64,000 bases of DNA from Pirellulales bacterium (GCA_016936015.1 JAFGPV010000146.1:62001-126000); one strand, 5' to 3'. Shown: positions 16,521-26,139, counted from the first letter of the stretch. Numbers and translations are program-made. Notes: generated from the sequence alone by a model not told the origin.

Positions 16521-17867
16521 ATGCACAGACTTCAGAACTTGGCCTTGATCGGGATTAGCGGGCTGATGTTGACGGCGGTTACCGCCTGCGGGAAGACGGG
16601 GGACGAGGCCGTCCGCTTGCCGTCCGCGGAGGTCGACGCGCCGCCGGACTCCCCTGCGGCAGCCGATCCTGCGCCCGGGACAGCGGAGACCTCCGCCTCC
16701 TGGCCGCGGTTCAACGGGCCGAAGGGGGACAACCTCTCGACCGAGACCGGACTGCTGAAGAAATGGCCCAAGGGAGGCCCCCCGCTGCTGTGGACCGCCA
16801 AGGGGATCGGCGATGGATTCGGCTTCCCCTCGATCGCCGGCGGATTGATCTACGTCTCCGGCAACGTCAACGACGAGACCACAGTTACCGCGCTGGACCT
16901 GGCGGGCAAAATCCTGTGGCAAATGCCCGCGGGCGAGGCCTGGACGGACAAACGCAAGTACCCCGGCGCGCGGGGCACGCCCACCGTGGACGACGGCCGC
17001 GTCTACCACGAAAGCCCCCTAGGGCAGGTCGTCTGCCTCGACGCAAAAACCGACCGGAAGATCTGGAGCGTGAATATCCTCGACCGGTTCGACGCCAAGA
17101 ACATCACCTGGGCCCTGGCCGAATCGGTGCTCATCGACGGCAAGCACGTTATTTGCTGTCCGGGCGGAAAGAAAGCGAGCGTCGCGGCGCTGGACAAGCG
17201 CTCGGGCAAGACCGTGTGGACCACGAAATCGACGGACCAGTTGGCCAACTACGCCACGCCCGTGCTAATCGAATATCAAGGGCTGCGGATCCTCCTTACC
17301 ATGAGTCAGAAGGGCCTGATCGGCGTGAATGCCGACAACGGCGACCTGCTGTTCCAATATCCCCATGAAACCGCGTACGACATCAACGCCACCTCGCCGA
17401 TCTTCCACGACGGCCGGATCTTCATCACCTCGGGCTACGGTTCCGGTTCGGAGATGCTGCAACTGACGGTCAACGGCCGGAAGGCCTCCGTCAAAAACGT
17501 GTGGACGTCGAAGGACCTGGACAATCATCACGGCGGCGTGGTGCTGCTTGACGGCTACCTCTACGGCTCCTCCTTCCGGGGCAAGTGGATCTGCCTGGCG
17601 TGGAAGGACGGCGCGACACAATACGCAGAAAGGGGTGTAGGCAAAGGTTCGCTCACCTACGCCGACGGTATGTTCTACATGTGGAGTGAAAAGGGCAATG
17701 TCGGCTTGGCGCCGGCCACGCCCGAGAAACTGGAAATAGTGAGCCAATTCCGCGTGGCCGAGGGGGGGCAGGGACCAACCTGGGCCCACCCGGTCGTCTG
17801 CGGCGGCCGGCTCTACCTGCGGCACGGAAACGTCTTGCACGCCTACGACATCCGGGCCGGGAAGTAG
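16521..17867 (+). CDS. PQQ-like beta-propeller lipoprotein
   Basis: 448 residues from the ATG at 16521. A lipoprotein signal (LALIGISGLMLTAVTAC) places it at an envelope membrane. It then shows a Pro/Ala-rich linker and the standard planctomycete WPRFNGPKGDNLSTETGLLK opening, followed by PQQ-type propeller blades with TALDLAGKILWQ, CLDAKTDRKIWS and ALDKRSGKTVWT motifs. This family is seen as a structural propeller rather than a true quinoprotein dehydrogenase; no dehydrogenase active-site Asp-Glu pattern was found. A TATAAT at 16491-16496 may be its -10 element, with a poor -35. The ATG at 16419 upstream is rejected because it would overlap the divergent gene. Confidence 0.85.
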   Translation: MHRLQNLALIGISGLMLTAVTACGKTGDEAVRLPSAEVDAPPDSPAAADPAPGTAETSASWPRFNGPKGDNLSTETGLLKKWPKGGPPLLWTAKGIGDGFGFPSIAGGLIYVSGNVNDETTVTALDLAGKILWQMPAGEAWTDKRKYPGARGTPTVDDGRVYHESPLGQVVCLDAKTDRKIWSVNILDRFDAKNITWALAESVLIDGKHVICCPGGKKASVAALDKRSGKTVWTTKSTDQLANYATPVLIEYQGLRILLTMSQKGLIGVNADNGDLLFQYPHETAYDINATSPIFHDGRIFITSGYGSGSEMLQLTVNGRKASVKNVWTSKDLDNHHGGVVLLDGYLYGSSFRGKWICLAWKDGATQYAERGVGKGSLTYADGMFYMWSEKGNVGLAPATPEKLEIVSQFRVAEGGQGPTWAHPVVCGGRLYLRHGNVLHAYDIRAGK

Positions 17868-18287
17868 CCGCAATGATCCTGGAATTTGGACCTGAAGGGA
17901 ACGCCCTCGGCAGCCTTCCTCAGACCTAGGCGATATTCCGAGATATTCCCTTTTCTGGTGGAGAGATTTACAATGACCATGTTGATCATTATAATTATGA
18001 AAAATTTTTAATTGATAATCACTTTTCATCTATTAAATGATTTAATGACTTCTCGTCTTTTAATATTCTGCCCTTGATGCCGGTTCTTGAATGAGACGAG
18101 GTAGCGTCGCTTGCGTGGACCATGAAACCTCTTGTGGATTGCCCGGCAAGGGATCGGGCGGCTCGAAGACCTCTGTGAAGGTTTCTTCGTCGGCCTTCTA
18201 CTGGAAGATGCCTCCTCGCATTTTCGTTCATATAGTCGGACTTTCTCGATTGCTTGAACTACTTTGTTTTTCGAAAGGACCTAAGTT
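17868..18287. other. Intergenic 420 bases with possible structured leader of the PEP-CTERM protease
   Basis: The first half is A/T-rich (17970-18065). On the plus strand 18090-18220 holds short inverted repeats: GACG...CGTC, GCCCG...CGGGC, and CGAAGACCT...AGGTTTCTTCG at 18167-18192. They could fold in the 5' leader of the downstream gene. No complete gene is visible. A frame on the minus strand here is interrupted and has no start. Confidence 0.35.
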
Positions 18288-21200
18288 ATGAGAAGCACGC
18301 TCGATGGGGTAAAGCAAGTTTGCCGCTGGACGGTTCTTGCTCTCGCGGCCGCGGTGCTGACGCCCATCCTTGCGCCGGCGCAAACTTCTTTCGATTGGAC
18401 CAGCTTCAATGGTCAAAGCTGGCTGACTTCCGTGAAAAATCAGGGAACCACGGGCGCCTGCTGGTCCTTCGCCTCCTGCGGCGCTTTGGAGGCCAAGTAC
18501 ATGCTGACGCGGAACGACAACTCCTTCCAACCGGACGTCTCCGAACAACACCTCATCGACGTGGGAACTCTAGGCGGCCTGACGGGAGGATGGTCTCATA
18601 AGGCATTGGACTTTTTTACCTCCACGGGCGTGGTCTCGGAGGCGGAGAGCCCCTGGACGGGAACGTATCCGTCGTCCGGTTGGCCCTTGATGCCCGGATG
18701 GCCAAGCCGCGTCTGGCAAAGCACCTCCAATCAGAATTTCATCGGAACGTCGGTAAACGACGTGAAAAATTATCTCATGACGTACGGACCGATGGTCATG
18801 ACCATGGATGCCAATGCCGATTGGTATATCCCTCCTCCCGGCACCTCGAACGGCCTGCACGACGTGGTGGTGGTCGGTTTTCAAGATACCATGGCCGCCC
18901 CCGGAGGCGGTTATTGGATCGTGAAAAATAGCTGGGGAACCACCTGGCCTCCCGCGGGAAATCCGCCTTTCAGCGGCACCGGCTACGGCGCCATTTCCTA
19001 CGCCGCCCGGCCGACATCCGCGACCGACGTTAGCGCGATCGACGGCGCGGTGTATTACACCGGACCGATGTACAACATCGCAGGAACCGATTACACCGGC
19101 ACCGCGGCCACCGCCACCTGGGCCGACACGGGCGCCGGAAACTGGGACCTCGTCACGGCGAACTGGTTGATCGGCGGAACGCCTTTCACCTGGCTCAACC
19201 AGGAAGTGCAGGCCGTCTTCAACGGCGTGGACACCAGCCCGGCAATCAACATCACGAGCACCGCCATCGCTCACGGCTTGACGTTTCTCACCCCCGGATA
19301 CTCCATTTCCGGCGGCCCGCTGACGGTCACCGCCGGCGGGATCTACGCCTACCAGAGCGCGACGATCAATTCGCCTCTGACCATCGGCGGCCCGCAGATC
19401 TGGCACGTCGCCGTCGGCATGTCGCTGAACGTTACCGGCCCGGTCCATACCGTAATCAGCGACGTGACCGTTACCGGCGCCGGCAATGCGACGATCTCCG
19501 GCAACATCGACGGCGGCGGGGTGATCAATGCCGCGGCCTACGGCGGGTCGATGACCACCGGCGGCGCCGCGCCCGGCAGCCTTATCATGCTCGGCGCCGG
19601 CAACTTGAACCTCACCGGCGCCTCGAACGTCTGCGGATCGCTGACGGTCAACAATGGGAACGTCTTTTTAGGCCCCAATTCGACGCTGACGACCACGAAT
19701 AATTCCGTGACCGTCGCCGCCCCCGGCGGGACGAACGCCGCGCTGACCATGAATGGGGGTTGCACGGTGAACACGTCCTCGATGACGGTGGGCACGGGTT
19801 CGGGCAGCGGCAACGCGTTTTTGACGATGAACGCCGGCGACGCCATTAATATCCAGAACGGCACCTTCAACGGCGCCGTCAACATGGCCGCCGCCAACGT
19901 CACGATGAACGGCAATTCCTCAGTCAACGTCATCAATGGCACTTTCGACTTCGCCTACGTTCCCGCCGGACAACTCGCGGATCCCGGACCTGCCACGTGG
20001 ACGATGAACAACAACTCGTCCCTGACCGTCAACTATCCTCCCAGCAGCTTCATGGGATTTAACGTGGCGTATAATCAAGGGGTGGCTCAATGGACCCTGG
20101 CCGGCACTTCCAACGTCAACGTTACCTGCAACGCCTGGTGGGGCGAGGGGAACGTCGCCTCCAACGCCACCCTGGACATGTTCCAAAATGCCGCCTACTA
20201 CCAAGTCGGCGATCTCTCCTTAGGTTCCGTCGGGACGGCTCTATTTAATCTCAACGACGCCGCCTTGTTGAGCGTGAGCCAGGGTTGGGTCTACGTCGGC
20301 AATTCCACCACGGGCATGGCCAATGTGAACCTCCAGGGAGGAACGTTCTCCCACACCGACCCGATGCCGGGCGCCCCCACCAGTAAGGCCATCGCCATCG
20401 GCTGTTCGTTCGGCAATGGCGCGGTCAGGGTCGGCGAGTCTCCCACCGCGGCGCCCGGCCTGGTGACCTGCAACAACGGAATCATCGTCGGCATGGGCGG
20501 CATCGGCGCCCTGGACATGAACGTCGGCGGCACCGTTTCGACGCCGTACGTCAGCAGTTTGGCGGGCGGCAACGGCACCGTGAATTTCAAAGGCGGGACC
20601 TTGCAGGCTGCGGGCAATGATCCTCCCGGCGCCCACTTCGTCGGCACCTACGATCTTTGGGGCACCAGCGCTCCGGGCATCCTCAACGTCATGGTCTTCG
20701 CCGGGGGAGCGACCATCGACACCGTTTCGCCAGGCTTCAACGTCAGCGTGGCCGTCCCCCTCCAGGACGGCGACGGCCTCGGCGGCGGCCTGACGGTCAA
20801 GGGCGACGGCACCCTGACGCTGCTCGGCGGCAGCAACTATACCGGCGATACGGTCATCGACAGCGGAACCCTGCAACTGGGCGACGGAATCGTCGACGGG
20901 TCCGTGATCGGCGACATCGTCAACCACTCCAATTTGGTCTATAACAACGCTTCGGATCAGAACTATGCCGGCGTTATCAGCGGCGGCGGCGTCTTGATCA
21001 AGAATGGCCCCGGGAATCTGACCTTGAGCGGCCAGAACTCCTACTCCGGCGACACCTTGGTGATGGCCGGCATCTTGGCGCTGGACGCCACGGGCGACCT
21101 CCATCCCGACTCGTCGATCCTGCTCGGCCCCGGCACGGTGTTCTCCGTCAAAGGCGGGATGCCAGGTACGCCGGTCACCCACGTCACGGGACCGATTGGC

Positions 21201-21407
21201 TCCAATCCCGTGCAGTCCGGCGACGTCTTCGTCGGCGATGATACGGACTTGAGCGCTCCTTCGATCCGTTGCTCGACGTTAATCATCGGCGGTCCTGCGC
21301 CGTTGGCGTCGGGCAACGTGGCGCCGGTTCCTGAACCGGGCACGCCGCTCCTGCTGGCAATGGCCGCCGCGGCCGTCCTCCTGACCTTCCGGCGGCGGCG
21401 AGGGTAA
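18288..21407 (+). CDS. Secreted papain-like cysteine protease with beta-strand repeats and PEP-CTERM anchor
   Basis: 1039 residues. Signal peptide at 1-32 (VLALAAAVLTPILAPAQ). A C1-family peptidase domain spans about 35-260 with the complete catalytic set: Gln52 (VKNQG), Cys58 (ACWSFA), His191 (GLHDVVVVGF) and Asn214 (VKNSWG). The mature domain starts straight after the signal, so there is no propeptide. Residues about 290-1000 are Gly/Asn/Thr-rich autotransporter-associated beta-strand repeats (GTLTLLGGSNYTGDTVIDSG). The C-terminus is a textbook PEP-CTERM signal: VPEPG, a hydrophobic stretch, then FRRRRG. Exosortase probably processes it and attaches it to the cell surface or extracellular matrix. 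The exosortase gene is not in this window. Confidence 0.9.
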   Translation: MRSTLDGVKQVCRWTVLALAAAVLTPILAPAQTSFDWTSFNGQSWLTSVKNQGTTGACWSFASCGALEAKYMLTRNDNSFQPDVSEQHLIDVGTLGGLTGGWSHKALDFFTSTGVVSEAESPWTGTYPSSGWPLMPGWPSRVWQSTSNQNFIGTSVNDVKNYLMTYGPMVMTMDANADWYIPPPGTSNGLHDVVVVGFQDTMAAPGGGYWIVKNSWGTTWPPAGNPPFSGTGYGAISYAARPTSATDVSAIDGAVYYTGPMYNIAGTDYTGTAATATWADTGAGNWDLVTANWLIGGTPFTWLNQEVQAVFNGVDTSPAINITSTAIAHGLTFLTPGYSISGGPLTVTAGGIYAYQSATINSPLTIGGPQIWHVAVGMSLNVTGPVHTVISDVTVTGAGNATISGNIDGGGVINAAAYGGSMTTGGAAPGSLIMLGAGNLNLTGASNVCGSLTVNNGNVFLGPNSTLTTTNNSVTVAAPGGTNAALTMNGGCTVNTSSMTVGTGSGSGNAFLTMNAGDAINIQNGTFNGAVNMAAANVTMNGNSSVNVINGTFDFAYVPAGQLADPGPATWTMNNNSSLTVNYPPSSFMGFNVAYNQGVAQWTLAGTSNVNVTCNAWWGEGNVASNATLDMFQNAAYYQVGDLSLGSVGTALFNLNDAALLSVSQGWVYVGNSTTGMANVNLQGGTFSHTDPMPGAPTSKAIAIGCSFGNGAVRVGESPTAAPGLVTCNNGIIVGMGGIGALDMNVGGTVSTPYVSSLAGGNGTVNFKGGTLQAAGNDPPGAHFVGTYDLWGTSAPGILNVMVFAGGATIDTVSPGFNVSVAVPLQDGDGLGGGLTVKGDGTLTLLGGSNYTGDTVIDSGTLQLGDGIVDGSVIGDIVNHSNLVYNNASDQNYAGVISGGGVLIKNGPGNLTLSGQNSYSGDTLVMAGILALDATGDLHPDSSILLGPGTVFSVKGGMPGTPVTHVTGPIGSNPVQSGDVFVGDDTDLSAPSIRCSTLIIGGPAPLASGNVAPVPEPGTPLLLAMAAAAVLLTFRRRRG

Positions 21408-21428
21408 AATACTTCCCACCCCTTCAGC

Positions 21429-21465
21429 CCCCGGCGAGTCGTCAATCCCCGATGTCTCGCCGGGG
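21429..21465 (+). terminator. Hairpin after the PEP-CTERM protease gene
   Basis: CCCCGGCGAG (21429-21438) and CTCGCCGGGG (21456-21465) form a perfect 10-bp stem with a 17-base loop, 22 bases after the stop codon. The T-run downstream is weak, so this may be mRNA 3'-end protection instead of intrinsic termination. Confidence 0.45.
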
Positions 21466-21604
21466 ACAATTGATCCTCATTTTGTTAGAAGCTCTAATGA
21501 AGCGGGGATTTGGCTTGCTGGTGTCCGCTCACCGTGCACGGGCAGGACCCCCACTTTCGTTGAACCGTGATTCTCCTGTAGAATCGTGAAAAAGACACAT
21601 TCTT

Positions 21605-22645
21605 ATGCACTCTCCCTTAATTATTCCGCCGGATTATCACCCTGTTTTAAGCACCCAAGCGGTGGAAACCGCCATCAAGGATATCAAGGATTTCTTCGAG
21701 CGGCAACTGGCCGCGGCCTTGAACTTGCAGCGGGTCACCGCGCCGCTGTTCGTCCGCAGCGGCACCGGCGTGAACGACGATCTCAACGGCGTGGAGCAGC
21801 CGGTCCGCTTCCGGGTGAAGGAGGACGGCGGGAGTGAAGTCGAATTGGTCCAGTCGCTGGCCAAATGGAAGCGGCTGGCCCTGCACCGTTACGGCTACGC
21901 GCCCGGCGAAGGGATCTATACCGACATGAACGCCGTCCGTCCGGACGAGGTCCTTGACAACCTCCACTCGATCTACGTCGATCAATGGGACTGGGAAAAA
22001 ATCATTCTGCCGGAGCAGCGGAACGCGGAAACGCTCCAGGAAACGGTCCGGGCGATCTACGACTGCATCTGCCGCACGGAGTTCCACATCGCCTCGGAGC
22101 ACTCGAACGTCCGGCCCATCCTCCCGGAGGAAATCAAGTTCGTCACCTCCGAAGAACTCTACGCCCGCTGGCCTGATCTTGGCCCGCGCGAACGGGAAGA
22201 TAAAATTTGCCGGCAGTATAAGTCGGTCTTCATTACCGGCATCGGAGCGGCGCTGCCCGACGGCCAGGCCCATGACGGCCGCGCCCCAGATTACGACGAC
22301 TGGATCACCCACCGCCCCGACGGCGGCCGCGGACTGAACGGAGACATCCTCTTGTGGAATCCCGTGCTGAATCGGGCGTTCGAAATCTCGTCCATGGGAA
22401 TCCGCGTCGACGCTTCCACCCTCAGCGAACAGCTCAAAATCCGGAACCTGACGCACCGCGCCGAGCTGGACTTCCATCGCCGGCTCCTCGCCGGCGAGTT
22501 GCCCCAGACCATGGGCGGAGGGATCGGCCAATCGCGGCTCTGCATGTTCTTCCTCCGCTGTGCCCACGTGGGCGAAGTGAGCTGCGGAATCTGGCCCGAG
22601 GAAATGCTGCAGGCCTGCGCCCGGGCGAATATCCTTCTGTTATAA
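21605..22645 (+). CDS. asnA: Asparagine synthetase A (aspartate-ammonia ligase)
   Basis: 346 residues, normal for the family. It makes asparagine from aspartate, ammonia and ATP in the cytosol via an aspartyl-adenylate, on a class II aminoacyl-tRNA-synthetase fold. Visible signatures: VTAPLFV and GVNDDLNGVEQPV near the N-terminus, QSLAKWKRLAL, YTDMNAVRPDE, HSIYVDQWDWEK, and the class II motif 3 GGGIGQSRLCMFFL near the C-terminus. The start ATG at 21605 has no clear ribosome-binding site. The gene stands alone, and ammonia rather than glutamine is the expected nitrogen donor. Confidence 0.93.
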   Translation: MHSPLIIPPDYHPVLSTQAVETAIKDIKDFFERQLAAALNLQRVTAPLFVRSGTGVNDDLNGVEQPVRFRVKEDGGSEVELVQSLAKWKRLALHRYGYAPGEGIYTDMNAVRPDEVLDNLHSIYVDQWDWEKIILPEQRNAETLQETVRAIYDCICRTEFHIASEHSNVRPILPEEIKFVTSEELYARWPDLGPREREDKICRQYKSVFITGIGAALPDGQAHDGRAPDYDDWITHRPDGGRGLNGDILLWNPVLNRAFEISSMGIRVDASTLSEQLKIRNLTHRAELDFHRRLLAGELPQTMGGGIGQSRLCMFFLRCAHVGEVSCGIWPEEMLQACARANILLL

Positions 22646-22761
22646 AGGCAGGCAAGAGTGCCTGCCCTCCTGAGTTTGCAACCGGCCTCCCCTCCACCCC
22701 GCTCTTGGAGGGCAATATGTTCTCGGAGTAGATATCCAAGGGAGAATTTCCGGAAAAACCT

Positions 22762-22790
22762 GGAAAAATTTAACGATTGCAGCGGTTCTG
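22762..22790 (+). promoter_or_regulatory. 29-base box shared with the porin upstream region
   Basis: GGAAAAATTTAACGATTGC followed by AGCGGTTCTG matches 24 of 29 positions with 28631-28659. Both copies lie upstream of a secreted envelope-protein gene in the same orientation, here 59 bases before the small lipoprotein start. The central CGATTGC resembles part of a sigma-28 -10 (GCCGATAA), but no TAAA -35 is placed correctly. Confidence 0.4.
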
Positions 22791-22848
22791 CGGCCGAAGA
22801 TATGTAGAGCGGGCGTCTTGCCCAATCGAGAGAGAGGGGGATATTTTT

Positions 22849-23148
22849 ATGCGCACTTGGATCGGTGGAGCGGGTCTATTGTGGGTGGTCTTCTCGGGGT
22901 CGGGATGTACGATGTGCTGTCACCCTTATGATTGTTGCGGGCCGGTGTATCAGGTCTGCGGGGACCGGCCGATCTGCACAACCGGCCGTTTGGGATCGGT
23001 CTTGGATCCGAGGGGGGGCAGGATGGGGCCGGTAGGAAAGCTCCAACCGGAGACGCCCGCCCGACAGTTGAAGGATACCCCCGGGTCGATGAGTACCCCG
23101 GGTCCGTTTGAAAGCCGGGAGGAGACCGGCGACGGGACGATGGAATAA
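22849..23148 (+). CDS. Small Cys-rich lipoprotein of unknown function
   Basis: 99 residues from the ATG at 22849, preceded by a good ribosome-binding site (GAGAGAGGGGG). A signal sequence with a lipobox-like VFSGSGC is followed directly by a CTMCCHPYDCCGPVY cluster, then a Pro/Gly-rich tail with no further structure. It is probably an envelope-anchored lipoprotein. Short proteins with this CCHPYDxCGPV start occur in planctomycetes, but I know of no function. It converges with glgC, with 28 bases between them. Confidence 0.65.
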   Translation: MRTWIGGAGLLWVVFSGSGCTMCCHPYDCCGPVYQVCGDRPICTTGRLGSVLDPRGGRMGPVGKLQPETPARQLKDTPGSMSTPGPFESREETGDGTME

Positions 23149-23176
23149 AAGAATTCCACATTCCACGCGCCGCATT

Positions 23177-24475
23177 TCACATCATCTCGGGCACGGTTTT
23201 TCCGTCGGGCAGGGTGGTCCCCTTGGGGATCACGACGATGCCGTCGCAGACCATGCCGCAGGGAGTTTCGGGCAAGGTCTCGGCGCCGGAGCCGTTGCGG
23301 ATCGTCACGCCGCGGCCGATGCGGCAGTTCTTGTCGATGATCGCCCCTTCGATCACGGTCCCTTCGCCGACGCCCAGCGGCGGCAGGTTTTCCTGACGGC
23401 TGCGGGCAAGCTCCTCGGGCGTTTCGTAGAAGTCGTAGCCCATCAGGACGGTGTTCCGCAGCACCACGTTGCGGCCGATGAAACACCGCAGGCCGACGAC
23501 GCTGTTTTCGATGATCGCCCCCTCCTCGATCCGGGAGCCGTCGGCCACCAGACTGTTGTGGACCTGGGCGCCGTCCAGTCGCGTGGGCGGAAGGAACCGG
23601 GCGCGGGAATAAAGGGGCGGCCGGGGCGAAAGAATGTCGAATTGGGCCTGCGGTCCGGCGAGCTTCAGATTCGCCTCGTAAAACGATTTGATCGTGCCGA
23701 TGTCCTCCCAATAGTTGTCGAAGAGATGGACCTGCACGTGCCGGGAGCGGATCGACGTGGGGAAGATCTCCTTGCCGAAATCGCGGTAGTCGGTCTTCCG
23801 CAACAGATCGACCAGCGTATCGCGGTTGAACAGATAGATGCCCATGTTCGCCAGGCAATCGCGGCCGCCGCTGGCGATCCCCTGCCGGTCGATCCAGGCC
23901 GGATCGGTGCGGACCAGTTCCAGTTCCTCCCGCGTCTTCGGCTTCTCTAAAAATCCCGTGACGCGGCCGCTGTCGTTCAAACGCATGATCCCCAAACCCG
24001 CCGCCTCCGACGAGGCGACCGGGACGGCGGAGATCGTGACGTCGGCCCGCGACTGCTCGTGCGTGGACAGCATTTGGCGATAATCCATCCGGTAAAGCTG
24101 GTCGCCCGAGAGGACCAGCACGTGGCGGATGCCGGGCTGTTCGAGGTAGCGGAGGTTCTGCCGCACGGCGTCGGCGGTCCCCTGATACCAGTTGGTGTTG
24201 TCCAACGTCTGCTGGGCGGCCAGGATCTCGACGAATCCCCCGCCGAAGACGTCGAACGCGTAGGTGCTGCGGATGTGCCGGTGCAGGCTGACCGAGTTGA
24301 ATTGCGTCAGGACGTAGCAGCGGCGCAGCCCGCTGTTGATGCAATTCGACAGCGGGACGTCGATCAGCCGGTATTTGCCTCCCACGGGCACCGCGGGTTT
24401 GGAGCGATACTTGGTCAAGGGATACAATCGCGTCCCTTGTCCGCCGCCGAGCACTAAGGTGATGACGTCGTGCAT
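23177..24475 (-). CDS. glgC: Glucose-1-phosphate adenylyltransferase (ADP-glucose pyrophosphorylase)
   Basis: 432 residues, the usual length. It makes ADP-glucose from glucose-1-phosphate and ATP, the committed step of glycogen synthesis. The nucleotidyltransferase domain starts LVLGGGQGTRLYPLT, followed by RSKPAVPVGGKYRLID, NCINSGLRRCYVLTQFNS, GTADAVRQN and LVLSGDQLYRMDY (catalytic Asp). The C-terminal left-handed beta-helix carries isoleucine-patch hexapeptides (for example GAIIENSVVGLR). No other glg gene is adjacent. The start ATG at 24473-24475 fits the family N-terminus. Confidence 0.95.
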   Translation of the reverse strand: MHDVITLVLGGGQGTRLYPLTKYRSKPAVPVGGKYRLIDVPLSNCINSGLRRCYVLTQFNSVSLHRHIRSTYAFDVFGGGFVEILAAQQTLDNTNWYQGTADAVRQNLRYLEQPGIRHVLVLSGDQLYRMDYRQMLSTHEQSRADVTISAVPVASSEAAGLGIMRLNDSGRVTGFLEKPKTREELELVRTDPAWIDRQGIASGGRDCLANMGIYLFNRDTLVDLLRKTDYRDFGKEIFPTSIRSRHVQVHLFDNYWEDIGTIKSFYEANLKLAGPQAQFDILSPRPPLYSRARFLPPTRLDGAQVHNSLVADGSRIEEGAIIENSVVGLRCFIGRNVVLRNTVLMGYDFYETPEELARSRQENLPPLGVGEGTVIEGAIIDKNCRIGRGVTIRNGSGAETLPETPCGMVCDGIVVIPKGTTLPDGKTVPEMM

Positions 24476-24809
24476 TTTTCAATCCGAGGGGTTGGAGAAT
24501 GATCTTGTCAATCTAACGGACAACGAGAGCGGACGGAACACCCCCCTCGGGGCCATTATACGTCTCCGGAGCGCAACCGGAGGGAACATCGTTGATTCCG
24601 ACACCATACGCACCAGTCGCACAATCGGCAGAATCCTTTCTTGAAGGGGGGGACGGTACGCAAATTCTTTTGCTTTTTTCAATGCTCCAGGTGATTTTAT
24701 CAACCTAGTGTAATAACAAGACGCAATATCGTACCGTCAAGTACCGCGAGCGAAGGGATTGCCCGGTGTATTCCAGATCTGTTCCTTTTATTCCAGAGGA
24801 GAGAGCGTA
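24476..24809. other. Divergent intergenic region between glgC and the binding-protein gene
   Basis: This 334-base region must hold both promoters. A short inverted pair, GACGGTAC at 24652-24659 and GTACCGTC at 24731-24738, flanks an A/T-rich segment that could be an operator or stem. No confident -35/-10 pair or gene was found. AGAGGAGAGAG at about 24795-24805 is the ribosome-binding site of the gene that follows. Confidence 0.4.
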
Positions 24810-26075
24810 ATGAGAAACTTTTTTGTAGTCATGCTTTGTGTCGCCGGTTTCTGCACGATCGCCGCGGGCGGCGAGACGGTGAAGGTCGGATTGAACTATC
24901 CGAAGACGGGCCCCTATGCGGCGGAAGGACTCGACCAGTGGCGGGCCGCCAACATGGCGGTCGAGGAGATTAACGCCGCGGGAGGGATCCTCGGCAAACC
25001 GGTGGAAATCGTCTGGCGCGACTCGCAGTCCAAGCCGGACATCGCCACCACGAACGTGATTGAACTGATCGACCAGGAAGGCGCCAAGATGATCTTCGGC
25101 GGTTCGTCCAGCGGCGTGGCCGTTGCGGCGGGTAAAGTCTGCCAGGAGAAGGGGGTTCCTTTCTTCGGAACGCTTACGTACTCGACCGACACCACGGGCA
25201 AGGACGGCCACCGGTACACGTTCCGCGAGTGCTACGACTCGTGGATGGCGGCCAAGGTCCTCAGCTCCTATTTGAAGAAGAACTTTCCCAACAAGAAGTA
25301 CTTCTACATCACAGCCGACTACACGTGGGGCCACACCACCGAAGATTCCATGAGAAAATTGACCGACACCACGGATAAGAGCAAGCACAAGAGCATGCTC
25401 ACGCCCTTTCCCACGGCGACGGACGCGGATTTCCAAAAGGCCGTCGCCATGGCCAAACTCGTCAAGCCGGACGTCCTGGTGCTGGTCCTTTTCGGCAATG
25501 ATATGTCCAATTGCATCCGCCAGGCCACCGCGGCCGGTCTGAAATCGAATATGCAGATTGTCGTGCCCAACCTGACGCTGGGCATGGCCGAAGGCGGCGG
25601 CCCGAAGGTTATGGAAGGCGTGATCGGGGCCTTGCCCTGGTGCTGGCGCGTTCCCGGCAAATATAACTACCCCCGCGGCCAAGAGTTTATTGACGCCTTC
25701 GCCGCCAAATACAACCGCTATCCGAGCACCTCGGGCGGCTCGGCCTACACGATTCTCCACCAATTCAAAGACGCGGCCGAGCGGACCAAGTCGTTGGACG
25801 GGAAGGATCTCGTCAAGGCCCTGGAAGGATACACCTACACGTCGCTGAAGGATCCGCAACAGTGGCGTGATTTCGACCACCAATCGGTTCAGACCGTGTA
25901 CACGGTCAAATGCAAGCCGCAGGCGGAAGTGATGAAAGACCGCTACCAGTTGGACTACTTCGAGATCATCGACTCGATGCCCGGCGACGAAGCCGCTTGC
26001 ACCCGCCAGGAATGGGACGCCGCCCGCAAGACGGCCGGCCAACCGACGCAACTCGAACCACTGGCCGGCGAATAG
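24810..26075 (+). CDS. Periplasmic substrate-binding protein (branched-chain amino acid / urea type), orphan
   Basis: 421 residues from the ATG at 24810, chosen for the strong AGAGGAGAG site and signal peptide (MRNFFVVMLCVAGFCTIAAG). The mature part is a Peripla_BP_6-like fold: VKVGLNYPKTGPYAAEG, AVEEINAAGGILGKPVE, FGGSSSGVAVAAG, and an ADYTWGHT segment at the interdomain cleft. Such proteins normally feed an ABC importer, but no permease or ATPase gene is adjacent. The next gene in the same direction is a chemoreceptor, so a sensory role is plausible. Ligand is unknown; amino acids, urea and aromatic acids are all possible in this family. Confidence 0.85.
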   Translation: MRNFFVVMLCVAGFCTIAAGGETVKVGLNYPKTGPYAAEGLDQWRAANMAVEEINAAGGILGKPVEIVWRDSQSKPDIATTNVIELIDQEGAKMIFGGSSSGVAVAAGKVCQEKGVPFFGTLTYSTDTTGKDGHRYTFRECYDSWMAAKVLSSYLKKNFPNKKYFYITADYTWGHTTEDSMRKLTDTTDKSKHKSMLTPFPTATDADFQKAVAMAKLVKPDVLVLVLFGNDMSNCIRQATAAGLKSNMQIVVPNLTLGMAEGGGPKVMEGVIGALPWCWRVPGKYNYPRGQEFIDAFAAKYNRYPSTSGGSAYTILHQFKDAAERTKSLDGKDLVKALEGYTYTSLKDPQQWRDFDHQSVQTVYTVKCKPQAEVMKDRYQLDYFEIIDSMPGDEAACTRQEWDAARKTAGQPTQLEPLAGE

Positions 26076-26104
26076 TGCGCGAGCCGTTCAGACGAGTAAA
26101 TTTC

Positions 26105-26139
26105 CGGAACCTTTTGACCCGCCCGGGCAAAAGGTTCCG
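26105..26139 (+). other. Hairpin between binding-protein and chemoreceptor genes
   Basis: CGGAACCTTTTG (26105-26116) pairs with CAAAAGGTTCCG (26128-26139), a perfect 12-bp stem with an 11-base loop. There is no T-run after it. It could reduce read-through so that the binding protein is made in excess over the receptor. Confidence 0.5.

Noticed and set aside
18019-18231. Short minus-strand frame upstream of the PEP-CTERM protease
   Set aside because: No start context; an overlapping frame is also open but interrupted, so no gene can be supported.
24705-26051. A 448-codon minus-strand frame over the binding-protein gene
   Set aside because: Antisense shadow of a clear periplasmic binding protein with good start and signal peptide.
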